NCBI GenBank assembly: GCA_045615705.1
Contig: JAZLFH010000051.1
Coordinates: forward strand, 1-15,718
DNA from: JAZLFH01 sp045615705
Lineage (GTDB): Bacteria; Bacillota; Clostridia; UMGS1883
Direction: 5' to 3'
Length of the DNA stretch: 15,718 nt
Below the pieces are notes generated by a model. It was not told the DNA's origin, searched no databases, and saw only the letters and a list, made by a program, of their open reading frames with translations. Numbering within the stretch: the first letter of the stretch is position 1; the number at the start of each line of letters is the position of its first letter. The position numbers and the translations under genes are program-made. Below are positions 15,503 to 15,718 of the stretch, one piece after another.

Positions 15503-15536
15503 AAAAAAAGAGTGTGCATAGCACACTCTTTTTTTT
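15503..15536 (+). terminator. Intrinsic terminator after rplL
   Basis: AAAAAAAGAGTGTGC (15503-15517) pairs perfectly with the complementary bases from 15521 (GCACACTC then Ts) around the loop ATA. A T-run to 15536 follows. With A-runs on one side and T-runs on the other it could also work in the opposite direction. Confidence 0.93.
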
Positions 15537-15559
15537 AAAAAGGGGTTGACAACATTTAA

Positions 15560-15718
<159 letters not shown>

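Noticed and set aside
14541..15519. Long minus-strand reading frames opposite rplJ and rplL (up to 234 residues)
   Set aside because: They are antisense shadows of low-complexity Glu/Ala/Pro codons. They have Ser/Ala/Gly-rich implausible products, no ribosome binding sites, and lie opposite secure ribosomal genes.

Overview
This window is a 15.7-kb, AT-rich stretch with every gene on the plus strand. It looks like the chromosome of a low-GC Firmicute of class Clostridia, plausibly a gut anaerobe. The grounds are the MutS2, HemZ, bifunctional Rel and zinc-type L33 proteins, strong GGAGG-type ribosome binding sites, consensus sigma-A promoters and a Gram-positive style L10 leader. A finer taxonomic placement cannot be made from the sequence alone.

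Region 1 (1-9419) is a tightly packed housekeeping run: mutS2 (missing only a few N-terminal residues), lepB (signal peptidase I), recJ, rel (ppGpp synthetase/hydrolase), a metallo-beta-lactamase-fold hydrolase, hemZ, and a 93-residue coiled-coil protein of unknown function. Gene junctions overlap or are separated by only about 3-30 bases. The run ends at a strong intrinsic terminator at 9375-9419. The next gene, a DUF421/YetF-like membrane protein, has its ribosome binding site in the 3' arm of that terminator and its TTG start in the U-tract.

Region 2 (10123-11915) holds a probable terminator, a good sigma-A promoter, and one monocistronic gene for a heparinase II/III-like protein without a signal peptide.

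Region 3 (11941-15536) is the classical rpmG-secE-nusG-rplK-rplA-rplJ-rplL cluster. It starts from a near-perfect extended -10 promoter. Three RNA control elements can be read directly. Two are L1-binding-site mimics, one ahead of rplK and one directly abutting the rplA ribosome binding site. The third is an L10-type transcription attenuator ahead of rplJ, with its own promoter whose -35 box overlaps the rplA stop codon. L10 carries an unusual 60-70 residue Pro/Ala/Glu-rich acidic tail, partly built from a 33-bp tandem repeat. A strong terminator follows rplL, and rpoB does not come next.

Region 4 (15537-15718) is the most striking. An 82-bp tract of the tetranucleotide AGAC (20.5 copies) sits directly after an ATG-ATG start. 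It runs into a reading frame that looks like the N-terminus of an acyltransferase-3 family membrane protein. As sequenced, the start codons are out of frame with the downstream protein, and losing one repeat unit would restore the frame. This is the architecture of a phase-variable, slipped-strand contingency gene, here probably a surface-polymer O-acyltransferase. The window ends inside this gene.
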